Shown here in pieces: positions 42,920 through 54,779 of a stretch of 64,000 bases of DNA. Under the pieces are notes generated by a model. The model saw only the letters and a program-made list of their open reading frames with translations, made no database searches and was not told the origin of the DNA. Location: the NCBI RefSeq assembly GCF_000237925.1, contig NC_031498.1, positions 454,015 to 518,014 on the forward strand. The letters run 5' to 3'. This stretch comes from Schistosoma mansoni (lineage: Eukaryota > Platyhelminthes > Trematoda > Strigeidida > Schistosomatidae). The translations under genes and the position numbers were made by a program. Numbering within the stretch: the stretch's first letter is position 1; the number at the start of each line of letters is the position of its first letter.

Positions 42920-44885
42920 ACAATAGTATGTCCAAACAGCTAGATAATTGTAGTGTACAAATAATTGAGCTCAGTGGATAGGTGAACATTGATGCTTATA
43001 TATAATACATTTAGTTTATGCATACTTCATCAGCTCTTACTACAGTGGTACGAACATGAATATACTTTTATACCCTATGAGAAACTTAGTGGATGTATGG
43101 AATACGTAACTTAGTGAATTGCGTGACAAAGCTAGAATATATAGATAATGGATTCCAGTTGTGATGCAAATATCAACACCTTGATCCAGTTTACCAATCC
43201 TAGATAGAACAAAACGCGGATCCTAGGTACTAAAAACATTTGCACTGCAACTAAAGTTTTTGACCATGACAACCACAGTTTAGTTCAAATCTGCCAGGAA
43301 TATCTTTTTTTGAAGATAAGATTCCTATGGTACTTGTTTGAGAGAAACAGAATAAACACACAACACAATGTTAAGGGGCACAATATATTTGGAGGACGCC
43401 TTACTGATTAAGAGCTTAAGCTTATTAGGCTAATTAGTGACCCTATGTAGTTTGCTGTCTACACACAATGAAGATCATTATATGGGAGAAGCTATGGTGA
43501 GTTATAGACCAGATTTTAGCAAAAATATTACCGTATACACTCCACTGTTTCAACAGCCACCATGTACAAATACATTTATTTAACAGAGGGAAACTCCTTT
43601 CCCTATACTTTAAATTATCACCTACACGGCTTTGTACGACTTTCCAACACTACACTTGCTATGTTCAAGCATTTCCCAACAAACTGTTTATCAAATGTAA
43701 AAGCTTATGTGCTGCGAAGATATTCCGAAACCGTACAACTAGTGTCAACTCATCATAACAGAAGAGGTATTAATTAGAAAAAACACCTAATTTGATTGCG
43801 TAGTAACTTTGATTGTTCGGATATCGGAGAAAAATAACCACTCATTACAGTAGTTCATAGCAAACTATAATTACGTTTCCTGTAGACCACATCTGAATAC
43901 AATAACCTTGAAACTAATGAACTTGAAGGTGGTAACTAATTGCATTCAATCTTATTCATTTAGTTCTTCTGATTTTATCAAGGCAGTCTACCATTCAATC
44001 AATCAAGACTTTAAATCAGGAAATCTACTATGAGAGGCCAGTATATCATTTACAAAATATAATAAATAATAATAATATATAGTAATAATAATAATATAAT
44101 AGTAGTTTCTTAAGTTAGCTGACCAAGTTGACATAACTAAACTTATCTTGAATTAAACAGGTAGACCAAAACATTAAATAATACTCTAATAATTTAATGT
44201 TTTATGATCTTTAAGTGAATATTGAATTAGTTAGTCCTGATATAATTACTGATGTGTAGCTTTTGATCAACCACTTTGACGCTTCGATACCTTGCCTAGT
44301 CGTCCCGAAATACCATACCATAGCCCTCACACAATTAAATGAAATGACAATTTTTTTGTGTGGCGCATATATATCTGGTGCCTGTTTGTACCAATCTTTA
44401 TGTTTAAATAATAATATAATAATAATAATAATAACGTCCCGAAATACTTTTAAACTTAAAAGTATCATGGTGATCTCTATCCTCGAAATTTCACAATATA
44501 CATATCTTTTATAATGTTCCGAACCGGTCTTATGTACCTAGATATCGCCAACTAGGGAAATACCGGAACAACAGTGTCTCTTTTTCGAATGCAGCTACTA
44601 ATTTTCAGTTTTTAGGGAATTACAACACGGTGGATTTTGTCTTGGGAGAAAAATGTTGTTCATTTATACCCAACTACGATTATGTTTATCTTCTATCTCT
44701 TGTATAATTTATTATGAAACAAATACAGAATGCACTCTAGAATATAGGTAAAGTTAGGTCAATGTAAATGGATACGTAATAATAGCAAAATAGATGTACG
44801 ATTTTCCGAAGTTTGTCAATCATTCGAAGGTAAAGTCTTTGTGGGATATCATTTCGTCAAGCGAAACACAACCACATTTGATAAC
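42920..44885. other. Intergenic, with R3 tail and AAT repeats
   Basis: Mostly featureless. AAT/ATA repeats at 44050-44105. A short R3 3' end lies at 44310-44436 (GTGTGGCGCATATATATCTG) ending in an (AAT)n tail. No gene seen. Confidence 0.5.
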
Positions 44886-44887
44886 CA

Positions 44888-45395
44888 TGTTATGTTTATT
44901 TATTTAAACACAAATATTAGTACATAGGGGCACCAGATACATATGCGCCGCACGAATCTCATTTGATTTGTGTGAGGACTGGGATACTGCCCGGTTGCCC
45001 AAACCGAAGCAGGTGGTTTTCTTAGGGGGCAACACCCGAGACCTTTGACCTCAAGGTCTGACCCACAAGGCAGTGGAGCATGGTGAGGAGATGCAGTCTC
45101 ATAGTATCCGGTGACCAACGATTGATTCATACGCCATTTGTTCCCTCAGGATACTGGAACCCATATGCACCATTGGTTTGAAATTAGGGTTTTCCAACTC
45201 CCTTAAGTGGACGCGCTGTGTCCTCCAACCCGGTTAAAGCACTGAACATTTGCTTTTCGTCTTCTAAATTTCGTAAACAACAGTAATGCCACGAGAAGGC
45301 AATGAGTAGGACGTCCCCGGCAGAAGCTGTATGCGCGTAGCCATGTGAAAGCATTTCGTGGTCGTAACAGGGCATTTGGGGGCGATAACCAGGTT
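44888..45395 (-). repeat. R3 repeat, longest copy
   Basis: Minus-strand copy with tail at 44890 (TTTATTTATTTAAACACA on the plus strand) and the other end near 45395 (CAGGGCATTTGGGGGCG). About 505 bp, the best estimate of full R3 length in this window. Confidence 0.75.
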
Positions 45396-45943
45396 ACATG
45401 GGCGGCTTAGTGTATTAGGTTGTCATTAATCGTATACACACAAATGTCGGACCAACCAATTAATGTATTTCAGTGACCAGTTTGTAGCAAAAACTCGGGA
45501 TACAAATAGCTTGATCCCACTGGAGGAAACTGGCTAGGTCGCTTAGGCTTAATTAACCTCCATGCGTTTTATTCAATTATCATATTTATTCAGCTCAACA
45601 TTCTTACATGCAACTTGTTTCTTTTGTTGACTTCTAACTGATGACATTTCTAAAACAAGGTCATAATTGAAGAATAGGGGAGGAGTGTGAGTGATTATCA
45701 CATAAAATTGTCGGAATACTGAACGACTAGTTGATATGTTTGCCGAAGAATCTTAGATGGTGATAATTAGACAGTATAAACAGGAAAGTGACCAATCATT
45801 GGGAGGATTCTTTGACATTTGTAAAGGAACTAAGTTTATTAATATCAAGGAGACAATATACCAATCACAGAATCTTGAAGAGGTAACATATAAGAATAAT
45901 TATTATGCGAACTGAGAATGTGTAAAGAGTTATTCAAGTCAAA

Positions 45944-46472
45944 TCACTTTGTCGACATAATAAGAGCGACTATCAGTCCATAGAGTCCAAGTACCTCCGC
46001 AAAGATTAAAATAAGTACCATTCCAACGAACATTCTTGGCTGCTTGGAAGTTGCTCGTACACCAGCGTCACCAACTTTCCCAATAGCATAGCCAGCAGCT
46101 AGTCCACTGAATCCCACGCTTAAACCGGCACCAAGATCGTTAATTGACCTGAATATATGACTGGAGATGACAAAAACTTACATGAATAGAGTGTAATTGT
46201 CATCTATTCTTTGAGCAATTAGTACAGAAACGACAAGACCATATATTGCAATTATTCCTGCCATTACAACTGGTATTATAGTCTTCATGACGATATCAGG
46301 ACGGGATACTGCAATGCATGAAATGCTCATACCGGAAAGAGCAGTGCCGTAACCAGCGCCAAGTGCTAAAGACATCAACTAATAAATAGAAGGATACTTT
46401 ACCACATAATATCATCGCCGAACTACATCCAATTAAACCCAAAAATGGTGCCCAAACTGGAGTAGACTCCAT
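45944..46472 (-). CDS. V-type H+-ATPase 16-kDa proteolipid subunit c
   Basis: Three minus-strand exons, 46472-46403, 46365-46182 and 46148-45944, joined across introns of 37 and 33 nt, give 152 residues (human ATP6V0C has 155). The subunit forms the proton-carrying ring of the membrane sector V0 and has four transmembrane helices. [12 protein letters not shown] starts helix 1, [14 protein letters not shown] fits the family pattern AMVFSALGAAYGT, and [20 protein letters not shown] is helix 2. [20 protein letters not shown] is helix 3 and [19 protein letters not shown] is helix 4 with proton-binding Glu136. The ATG at 46472 was chosen because it gives the usual length; the frame stays open upstream to a stop inside the LINE. 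A CR1-type LINE ends only about 70 bases before the ATG. Family is certain; the exact 5' UTR is not. Confidence 0.96.
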
Positions 46473-48685
46473 CCCGAAAAATTCGAAACGCCCACCCCAG
46501 ATGTCTTCAAATGACAATTGGTTCTGGACGGAATAGAAGCTTTCGCTTAACGGGCTTCCGTACCTGGTAGCAGTGGATCACCGATACCTCCAGGTAAGAA
46601 CTTATGTATATTAACGATAAAAAAGAAAAAGATAACTAGTAAACTATAGTGTGATACTGCCCTCAGCTATTAAGAATATGTCAAATTTTCTAAAATACTC
46701 CTGGGAATCTGTCTGGACTAGCTCAGCCTGCAGCGAACCCTAACATTTGATTACTCTTGGGGAGAATAAACTGTGCCCACAGTCCGTTCTGCCTAGTTGT
46801 TTCCAGTTTCTGAATGTTACCCCTATTGTTTGTGTTGAGAATAAACTTTAGTAGATGTTTAATGGGATACTAGAAGTGTTCAGGATGCTATAAGTCGTCA
46901 TCAGGTCACTCTGAAGACTTCTGTACTCTAATGGGTAGAAGTTCGGTGATTGGGGGAGCTCTTCTTGAATTTGAGTCCCCGAAGCAACTTCTTGGCTCAC
47001 CGTTGGATACGTCCCAGAGTGTTCTCATCCTTTTGGAGTGAGGGGGAAATGCTATGTTTCCATACTCTAAATGAAGACGAATGAAACTGTTCAAGATTAT
47101 GTGGACAAGTCTTGCTTCGGACTGGCCGAAATGCGCTTCAGCGTACCGGTGCAAGGTTTGCTCGGAAGTCATTTTTGTCGCAGTTAGCGTAAGACTTGAA
47201 ATCATAGGGTACCAATACTCCCAAATCTTTTTCAACTTCGGACACCTCTAGAGAGGAGTCGCCTAAGTTGTATTCGCAGTCTGCAACATGTCTCAGATGG
47301 ACTACTTAACACTTTGAAGTGTCCAAAGTAAGTCCGTTTTTGTCTGCCCACCTATGAAGTTGAATCAGATCCTCTCGAAATAACAGTTCAACCCCTAGGT
47401 TCCAGACTTCTCTAAAAAATTTTACATCATCAGCGAAAAGTAAAAAATCGTTTATTTAAATCAAGAAAGGAAGAAGTCCTAGCACTGAACCTTAGGGAAC
47501 CCCTTCAGGACATTCCATAGCCTGAGAGAAAGTGAAGCTAATCCTGACCTTAAAATATCAATTTTTAGATATGAGGTGAGCCAGTCAATTAAAAGTGGTT
47601 CGATAACTAATCGGTCAATCCCTATCAAAGGCTTTTGAGAAATCAAGACATATGACTTCGAGGATGGTTATCCATCTGTCCTTCGCAGCCGGCAGGTTGA
47701 CTATACAACAGTGACCTTTTCTGAAACCGTGCTGTTGAGGTGAAAAGAAGTTTAAGGATAGTAATTAGTCGTGTAGACTGTCGCATATCAGGGACTCCAG
47801 AATTTTTGAGGGTTTTGAGAGAAATGCTAACAGCTAGTATTTTGAAGGTTCACTGCGTTGACCTCCTTTGGAAATTCCTGTGATGTCAGCCAGACTCCAG
47901 TTTTCTGGTAATGTGCCTCAGCTTAACGAATGTGAGAACATCACGCTAAGCAGTATTGCCAAGATTTAAGCTGCTTCCCCTATTATAGCAGGATGGGTCA
48001 TATCCGGACCAGGAGAAGTATCATTTTATAAGTGCCGCAGTTTCCGTTACACTGAGTCAGCTCCCAGGTTCCTGTATGAGAGTTGCAGCTGTAGCTCTCA
48101 TCTACATAGTTAGCACTGGTCGGTTGAAATGTCCAAAAGTACTGTTCTGCTAGAGGTTCGGCGGCGACACTATCTTTGTTGGTTGGGCCATTAGGACCTA
48201 GAAGTTTGAAAACTTCCGTTTTTGCTTGTCAAAGGGAGGTTGCATGACAAAATAAGCTTTCTGGATTAGAGACAAATTTATCGATAAGCTTCATCTGATC
48301 CCGAAGCCTATCTTCTCTTATTAATAATAATTATTGTTATTATTACATTCGTGCATATGTTTCTTGATAACTATAGTATGCTTTTAGATTTTGATGACAG
48401 TTTGCGGAAGAGACTGCTTTGTAGCATATAAGGTTTTTGCAATAATAAATCCCATTGAACATCCACATCGAGTAGCAGGTGAACTCCCTAGCCCACCTGT
48501 TATATATTGTCCTACAAAGCTGACACAACCAATCGTTTGAGATTTGAGTACCTGTTATTGGTAGGATGTCTTAGCTCAGTGTTGCTGATAAAACTGACGG
48601 TTATGACGGCTTGGTCGATTTTTCCTGACAGAGCCAGAATTGAGAGGTTGTCAATTAGGAATTCTTCAAATAAAGAAAGAACATA

Positions 48686-48971
48686 CATGGATGCGAAATA
48701 ATATGAATTGATTATATTTCGTGCTTTCTTATCAGCCGATTACAATCAAATATGTGTTAAACTTTTACATCTAGGTGAGACACAGTGTGAAACAATTGAC
48801 ATAAGTGAATGGAAAGAATTGGAATGACAAAGGTTCTCAATAATAACTATACATATGTGTGCAAGAACTGGTTGGAGATCATTTCGTGTTACAATAAAAA
48901 ACATGAGGAGTGGGTGATGTAATAACTGAGTAGTGTTTATGGACGATAAGATAAATTGTGTGATAATTTTA
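48686..48971 (+). repeat. Left 286-bp inverted repeat
   Basis: Starts CATGGATGCGAAATAATATG and pairs with 49812-50097. One mismatch noted (CTTTTACATC against CTTTAACATC). Weaker similarity continues some 25 bases inward. Confidence 0.9.
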
Positions 48972-49811
48972 GAGGTTATGAAGGGTTTATAAAGATTCTA
49001 AGGTATGTCTGGAAGATGAAATTACTCTCATTACAAATTGTCCGCGTGAAAATGCATATCCGGCGAAGTTCATTCAGAAGTATTCCAAAAGCAAACACCG
49101 AGTTAAATATGATACATTTGAAAAAACCTGCCCCATATGCTTGCGCTTCAAATGAGATGAAATCGCTGGAATAATGACTCACAAGATAAATTCCGCGTTG
49201 AAGGTGACTTACCCATCAGCAAAACTGATGACGTTATGTGGGACGAACTGCTCGCTCAGATAAACTACAACTGACAGGTCCTCTTTCTTTGGTAGCTCCA
49301 ACTAAGGTTACCAATTTATATATTCGTGCCAAAACACATACATCAAAGAACCTAGAGGATGTTGCATGTTCACACTTATAAAAATAATAATAATAATTTA
49401 TTCTCAAATAACAGTTTACTAGACACCGGGCATACCACTGATATTCCTTAAGCTTTCGAAATTATTAGCAGACAAAAAAGTACTGCTTTCCTTGAGTTTA
49501 CTGAAGCGATTGCGACAAAACACTGAAACCTGATTTATGTATCCGAAAAGAGACAGTAATATGCCTAATACTACCTTGGAAATTCATTGTTTTGTCATTA
49601 GGTTTGTTTTGTTAATGTTCATTTCGCTATATTATATTTCCACTGCCGAATTCTTATCTTATGTACACTAAAACCACTCTTTCACCTGTACATTTCCATT
49701 CACTCAATTCTCATAAATTGTATAAAATCTTCAAATTCTTTTCAATCATTACGCAACCCATTTCACCGGTTTTTTAATTCCAAGAATCTCGTGTAAACGC
49801 TTCATTACCTG

Positions 49812-50097
49812 TAAAATTATCACACAATTTATCTTATCGTCCATAAACACTACTCAGTTATTACATCACCCACTCCTCATGTTTTTTATTGTAACACGAA
49901 ATGATCTCCAACCAGTTCTTGCACACATATGTATAGTTATTATTGAGAACCTTTGTCATTCCAATTCTTTCCATTCACTTATGTCAATTGTTTCACACTG
50001 TGTCTCACCTAGATGTTAAAGTTTAACACATATTTGATTGTAATCGGCTGATAAGAAAGCACGAAATATAATCAATTCATATTATTTCGCATCCATG
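49812..50097 (-). repeat. Right 286-bp inverted repeat
   Basis: Inverted partner of 48686-48971, ending ATTTCGCATCCATG on the plus strand. Confidence 0.9.
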
Positions 50098-50739
50098 TTC
50101 GTTCTGACCTTATTTAAATTCATAAAGGGAACCAACTGCATGAAATTTTTAGTAACTCTTCGTTTGTAAACACCCAGTCTAAGCTCAACGGCATCTGACT
50201 GTTTTTCCAACTAGTTGATGACTTGATATTTTCGAATGATTTCAGATCATCAGTGAGTTTGAAGAACCGAACTTCAGCAGACTTGTTACTTCCAATGTTC
50301 ATATGTTAAGAGAAGTTGACTTAAGGAAGATTGAAGTCTCCTGAAATCAGGATATTAACGTATTCGAGACGAGTGGAGCGGAACAATCCGTCTAGCATAA
50401 GTCCGTCAAACTCGATGTCTTCGGTGGGCTTTCTGTAGATGACTCCGACTACACACCTCGAGGTGGTAGACAATCTTACTGAGCACCTATAAAATGGAGC
50501 AATCCTTTATTTTAGGCAATAGTTCGCATTAGATCTCATATTCATATTATTTGCTTTTAACGGCTATATCAGAATGTCGATATTCTCTCGGTAAACATTT
50601 CCCCAAAGTTAATTTAGTTTCGGTTGCGGTTCGTTATGGATAAGAGGTTGAGTTACCGATGTTAGTACTGGTAGTGGAAATCTCTCAGTTGATCCAAGCT
50701 TCTTTAGGAAGCGTCGACAAATGGGGCTTCAATCATATG

Positions 50740-51540
50740 TTTAGTTGATGACTTCCGTTCGATAATGATTAGATGGGAAAATCGATGGTCAGATGACGAG
50801 TTAATTATTCTGAGCTTGTGAACTTTGTTAGAGTGTAGTCATAACATCTTTGTTTTCGAGGACTAGAAAAGTAGGGCATATCAGGTGCAAATTTGTCACT
50901 AAGTAATTTAGAAACTGTAATCAAGTCACTTCTATTTCTTTCATATAGCAATGAGAATAGATTTAGTTTAGCCTGTAAATGGCGTCGAGTCGAGGATGGA
51001 CTATGATCACCAATACAATTCGATTACGAGCCCAGGAAAGACTTGGTCCCTTTGATAACTCGCAAGCCAGAAGGCTTTAATTAGTCCAGATAAAGTATAT
51101 TTATTGGCGATCTCGTGGTATCGAAAGAATACCGAGACGTGCCAACGAGTACAGGCAAAATGGGCAGAGCGCAAGAAAGTTCGAACCAAACAAGGCGGAT
51201 AGCGAAACAAGAAGTGAGCTTGATACAGTTAAACAAGTACATTAAAACAGTCGCTGGTACAATTGTTTACAATAATAATAGTTGTTTCTATTATTCCAAT
51301 CGTGTTCTTGTCGAGACAAGCCGGTCACTACAAGCCTGTCAAACATCATACAGGAGCTTAGCTATTCCTGAAATCAGCTTATTCGTCGTTCTCAGAACCC
51401 TTATTAAAAATTCACGGTATCTTTTTAGACAAGGGCTAGCCGCTTGTGTTCAGTACTCGAGTTTAGGACGCACGAATGCTGTATACAAAGTCAAAATTTT
51501 CCTAGCGTTGACATGACCAAATGCTCTGCGTATTGGCCAT
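50740..51540 (-). mobile_element. LINE reverse-transcriptase C-terminus, second antisense LINE
   Basis: The minus strand encodes LYTAFVRPKLEYCTQAASP, then LKRYREFLIRVLRTTNKLI and ERNRSDLITVSKLLSD, the C-terminal part of a CR1/jockey-type reverse transcriptase. It is distinct from the CR1 element at 46540-50490, which begins just after it. 5'-truncated at about 51540. Confidence 0.7.
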
Positions 51541-52009
51541 ACGGTCTGCTTAACTTGGACTTTGATAGAGACGATATACTTGAAGCTTTTAGGAACTAAG
51601 ACATGGAAAAGTCAACAGGTTCGAATGAACTACAAATCAAATCCTGAGACATATTGCACAATATTTTGCAGCCCGGCTGAATGTGATATTCAGTATGTCA
51701 CTTGATAAAGGTTTGTTACCCATGGACTGGGAGGATGCAATCGTCACTCTCGTACATAATACAAGATCAAGACAACTTCCATCGAACTACAGACCTGTCA
51801 GCCTCACCAGTTTCGTAACTAAAATACTGGAAAGAATGGTCAAAAAGACCATAATGACATTTTTGAAAACCAATAACTTGTTAAATAGTAAACAACATGG
51901 TTTCAGAAAAGGTTTATCTCGCACAACAATCAAAGTATTGGTTAAAGACTTTAGACAACATAAAATCAGTGGTTATGGTGGACATAGACTTCAGCAAAGC
52001 ATTTGACAA

Positions 52010-52180
52010 GCTGCACCAGATCACGAGTGGGAACGCCGTGCTCAACTTCTCCTGCGATCACTAGCCAGTTTAGATCAATCACTTATCGATATGTTGATAA
52101 TCTATCATATATATCTTCCATCCTCCTCGCTTCTGACTTCCGATTTCACTAGGTGGACACGAATCAATTATAGAAGGAGT
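52010..52180 (+). repeat. Dispersed repeat, inverted partner of 53700-53850
   Basis: ATCACGAGTGGGAACGCCGTG and CTGACTTCCGATTTCACTAG match, with divergence, the reverse complement of 53700-53850. Nature unknown; the pair brackets the RTE insertion and the sense CR1 piece. Confidence 0.55.
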
Positions 52181-52319
52181 TGCCGGTAAAGTGTCGTCAA
52201 ACCTCAATATCTGTAGCATCATCAACAGCGAACAACATCGTTTCAGAAAAGTATCTTGCACAACGAACAAAGCAATGGATAAAGACAACAGACAACAGAA
52301 AATCAGTGGATGTTGTATA

Positions 52320-53188
52320 CATTACTTACTTACGTCTGTTGCCCCTCGTGGAGGAGCATAGGCCGCTCACCAGCATTTTCCATCCAACTCTGTCCAGGGC
52401 GATCCTTTCCAGTTCCTTCCAGTCTTTATTTATTTTTTTCATATCTGCTTCTATTTCCCGGCGTAATATGTTCTTTGGTCTTCCTCTTTTCCGCTTCCCT
52501 TCCGAATTACAAGTTAGGGATTGAGTCGTGATGGAGTTTGGTGATTTCCATGATGTATGTCCTATCCACTTCCAACGTTTTTTCCTAATTTCCTCTTCAG
52601 CTGGAAGCTGGTTTGTCCTCTCCCATAAAACACTGTTGCTGATAGTATCCGGTTAGTGAATGACGGGTATTTTGCATAAACAACTGTTTATAAATACTTG
52701 TACCTTCTGGACGATGGATGTAGTAGTTCTCCACGTTTCAGCTCCATACAGTATAACTGACTGTCTTGACGTTCGTATTGAAGATTATCACTATGAAGTT
52801 AGTTGACAGTTGTTTTGAGTTCCATATGTTCTTCAATTGTAGAAATGCTGTCCCTGCTTTGCTAATCCTCGACTTCGCATTTGCATCCGATCCTCCTTGT
52901 TTATCAATGATGCATCCCAGGTATGTGAATGTTTCTAGATCTTCCAGAGTTTCTCCATCAAGTGTGATTGGGTTGGTGTTCTCCATGTTGTACTTGAGAA
53001 TCTTGCTTTTCCCTTTGTGTATGTTGAGGCCTATTGATGCCGAGGCTGCTGCTACATTTTTTGTCTTCGTCTATATTTGTTCATATGCATGGGATAGGAG
53101 GGCTAAGTTATCTGCGGTGTCCAGGTCGTCTAATTGATTCTGAGATGTCCATCATATTCCGTGCTTCCCATCAGATGCCGAGGTTTTG
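52320..53188 (-). mobile_element. RTE/SR2-type LINE, C-terminal end, nested
   Basis: The minus strand encodes NPITLDGETLEDLETFTYLG, SRISKAGTAFLQLKNIW and the C-terminal part, with the tail (TAAG)n at 52320. It is inserted in the sense CR1 copy next to its FSKAFD motif; GTTGTAT before and GTTGTCT after the insert look like an imperfect target duplication. Truncated at its 5' end. Confidence 0.85.
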
Positions 53189-53699
53189 TTGTCTAAATAG
53201 ACTTCAGCAAAGCATTTGACAAGGTGTCAACAAATAGACTGCTATGGAAGCTGGAAAATCTTGGTATTGCAGGACCTCTCCTAAAGTGGCTTAAGGATTG
53301 CCTGGTAGGTCGTTGACAGGAAGTAAAAGTGAATTCGAAGTGCTCTACTTGGAGACCAGTACTAGTCTTCGATGCTATCATACACTGATGATGTGGAAAT
53401 CTAGCGATAAATAACGGGAGAAGCAGATGCATATACACTTCAGGCGGACCTTGATGTCCTGACTAGCTGCTCTATAGACACGGCATAGTGCGTCTATGTG
53501 TACATAAGGGATACAAAGTAAATAGATACAGCATAAGGATAAAGTCAGTACCAATAGTCCGATCTCACAAGGGTTTTGGGGTGGCAGTGAGCCACGGGCG
53601 ACTACCGCGAGGACGCAGGTAAGGGGTTTACAGATCAATGGGCTTAAAGATGCCATAAGTATTCTGAGTTTGACAACAATTTGATCAGTAACACCTTTT

Positions 53700-53850
53700 A
53701 TGATCGAAACGTGGCAGTCTAGTGAAATCGGAAGTCAGGAATGAGGAGGTTCGTAGATATATTTGATAAAATATTGAAGTGGTCATTCTAGGCTGGCTAC
53801 CGGTTAAAGATGTGCAGCACGGTGTACCCACTCGTGATATGGTGAGGATG
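53700..53850 (-). repeat. Dispersed repeat, inverted partner of 52010-52180
   Basis: See partner: AGTGAAATCGGAAGTCAGGA and GGTGTACCCACTCGTGAT in inverse orientation. Confidence 0.55.
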
Positions 53851-53854
53851 CATG

Positions 53855-54310
53855 ACCGAGAGCCTTCAGCTAGGTGGGTTAATTAAAACTAGTGTAGTCA
53901 GCACCAAATGTTAAAGACTTCCAGGACTATTGATTTTGGGGATTAAGACGTATATTTACCATATATACACTTATATGTTCACTACAGTATTCACAACATT
54001 AGTCAGCTTCAAACCTTAAAACTGCGTTCAGGCTGCAAGCTCCTGTTTAAAAGGTGGCTAGGACATTTTGGAGGAATAACGGAGGGCAGCTACTTGTTCA
54101 GTTCCAGAACTCAGGAATTTACCATACTGAAATCTGAAAATCGGGAAATGAGTGCAAAGAAAAAAAAGTAGTTTTCACTAGTTCATGGAACTAGAACGGA
54201 ACAACAAGAAAAAACACAAAGGACCCACTCGGTTCATAGAAGCTCGTAATAAAGATATTATGTATCAGATTTAAGCACCGTACAATGATATTGGATATTG
54301 TATTTCGAGA
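53855..54310. other. Sequence without recognised features
   Basis: No coding exon, RNA gene or shared repeat that I can support. Confidence 0.35.
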
Positions 54311-54315
54311 CTAAC

Positions 54316-54779
54316 CTTGGCACAAGTTTTGTAAAGCGTCATACAGACGGTAGGTAAGTAGTAGGCTCCCATTTTAAAGAGTTCCTCTTGTCGATTTGTA
54401 CAAAAAGTGTCTGGATTATATACTTGAAAAATACGAGTGTCGTATGAACAACAATCCTGCGTTAATTTCCGGCCTAATTCCGTATGAAATTAAAAAACAC
54501 ATCATGATACTAAAAGCTTCATATGAATCCTCGACTATCAAGTGAAAACCGTTGGGAGTAACTAAGATTTGACATTCTTGAGGTTTGAGTTTGGCGAAAA
54601 CAAGACCGATCATAACAGTTATTGCGGCATTATCTCGAGCCTCGGGGCATTTAGCCACTCTTTCACCACTTTTGCCGACTTACTGTTACTGGACAAACGA
54701 TTACTCCACGTTGTGTTACGGCCAAAAGTATGCCATCATCTTCATTGGAGCCTTTTTGAATTAGTGATGAATCGAAAAA
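54316..54779 (-). CDS. Unidentified gene, three phase-consistent exons
   Basis: Exons 54779-54684, 54640-54511 and 54473-54316 on the minus strand join across 43- and 37-nt introns (GTAAGT and GTATCA donors, CCGAG and AATTAG acceptors) without any phase conflict and give about 128 codons. The chain starts after a GTTTAG acceptor and ends at a GTTAGT donor, so more exons are expected on both sides but were not found. Visible segments: NEDDGILLAVTQRGVIVCP, FAKLKPQECQILVTPNGFHL followed by IVEDSYEAF, and KMGAYYLPTVCMTLYKTCAK. The middle segment weakly resembles the N-terminal strand of RAD1 of the 9-1-1 DNA-damage clamp (NG-x-x-x-x-VE). I do not assign it. The tiny introns match those of the safe genes in this window, which supports a real gene. 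Confidence 0.45.

Larger units (their letters stand above)
48668..50149. mobile_element. 1.48-kb element with 286-bp near-perfect inverted repeats
   Basis: It interrupts the endonuclease frame of a CR1-type LINE. Flanking 12-mers TAGGAATTCTTC (48656-48667) and TAGTAACTCTTC (50150-50161) look like a target duplication with two mismatches. The arms 48686-48971 and 49812-50097 differ at one position by eye. The 840-base centre has short coding-like pieces on the plus strand, e.g. NAYPAKFIQKYSKSKHRVKY followed by DTFEKTC, which recalls the C-terminal part of Penelope-like reverse transcriptases. A Mutator-like non-autonomous transposon is an alternative because of the long terminal repeats and ~9-12-bp duplication. 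Class unresolved. Confidence 0.7.
46540..50490 (-). mobile_element. CR1-type LINE, endonuclease and RT, interrupted
   Basis: Reading the minus strand: endonuclease part with VIYRKPTEDIEF, NILISGDFNLP and LDWVFTNEELL (50460-50150), interruption by a 1.48-kb element, then LSILALSGKIDQAVITVSFIS (48655 on), a decayed reverse transcriptase (48300-47300), and the C-terminus with HIILNSFIRLHLEYGNIAFPP. The 3' UTR matches the copy at 690-788. Many stops and shifts. The endonuclease frame is continuous across the interruption, which defines the insertion point. Confidence 0.8.
51545..53670 (+). mobile_element. CR1-type LINE RT, sense, interrupted by RTE
   Basis: The plus strand encodes SMSLDKGLLPMDWEDAIVTL, LPSNYRPVSLTSFVTKILER and LNSKQHGFRKGLS before the insertion, then DFSKAFDKVSTNRLLWKLEN, GPLLKWLKDCL and YTDDVEI after it. 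The FSKAFD and Y.DD catalytic blocks are recognisable, though frames are shifted and stops occur. Part of the FSKAFD region also occurs at 51985-52010, so two partial copies or a local duplication may be involved. Confidence 0.75.

Noticed and set aside
51115-51516. 133-codon plus-strand frame
   Set aside because: Shadow of the antisense LINE reverse-transcriptase C-terminus at 50740-51540.
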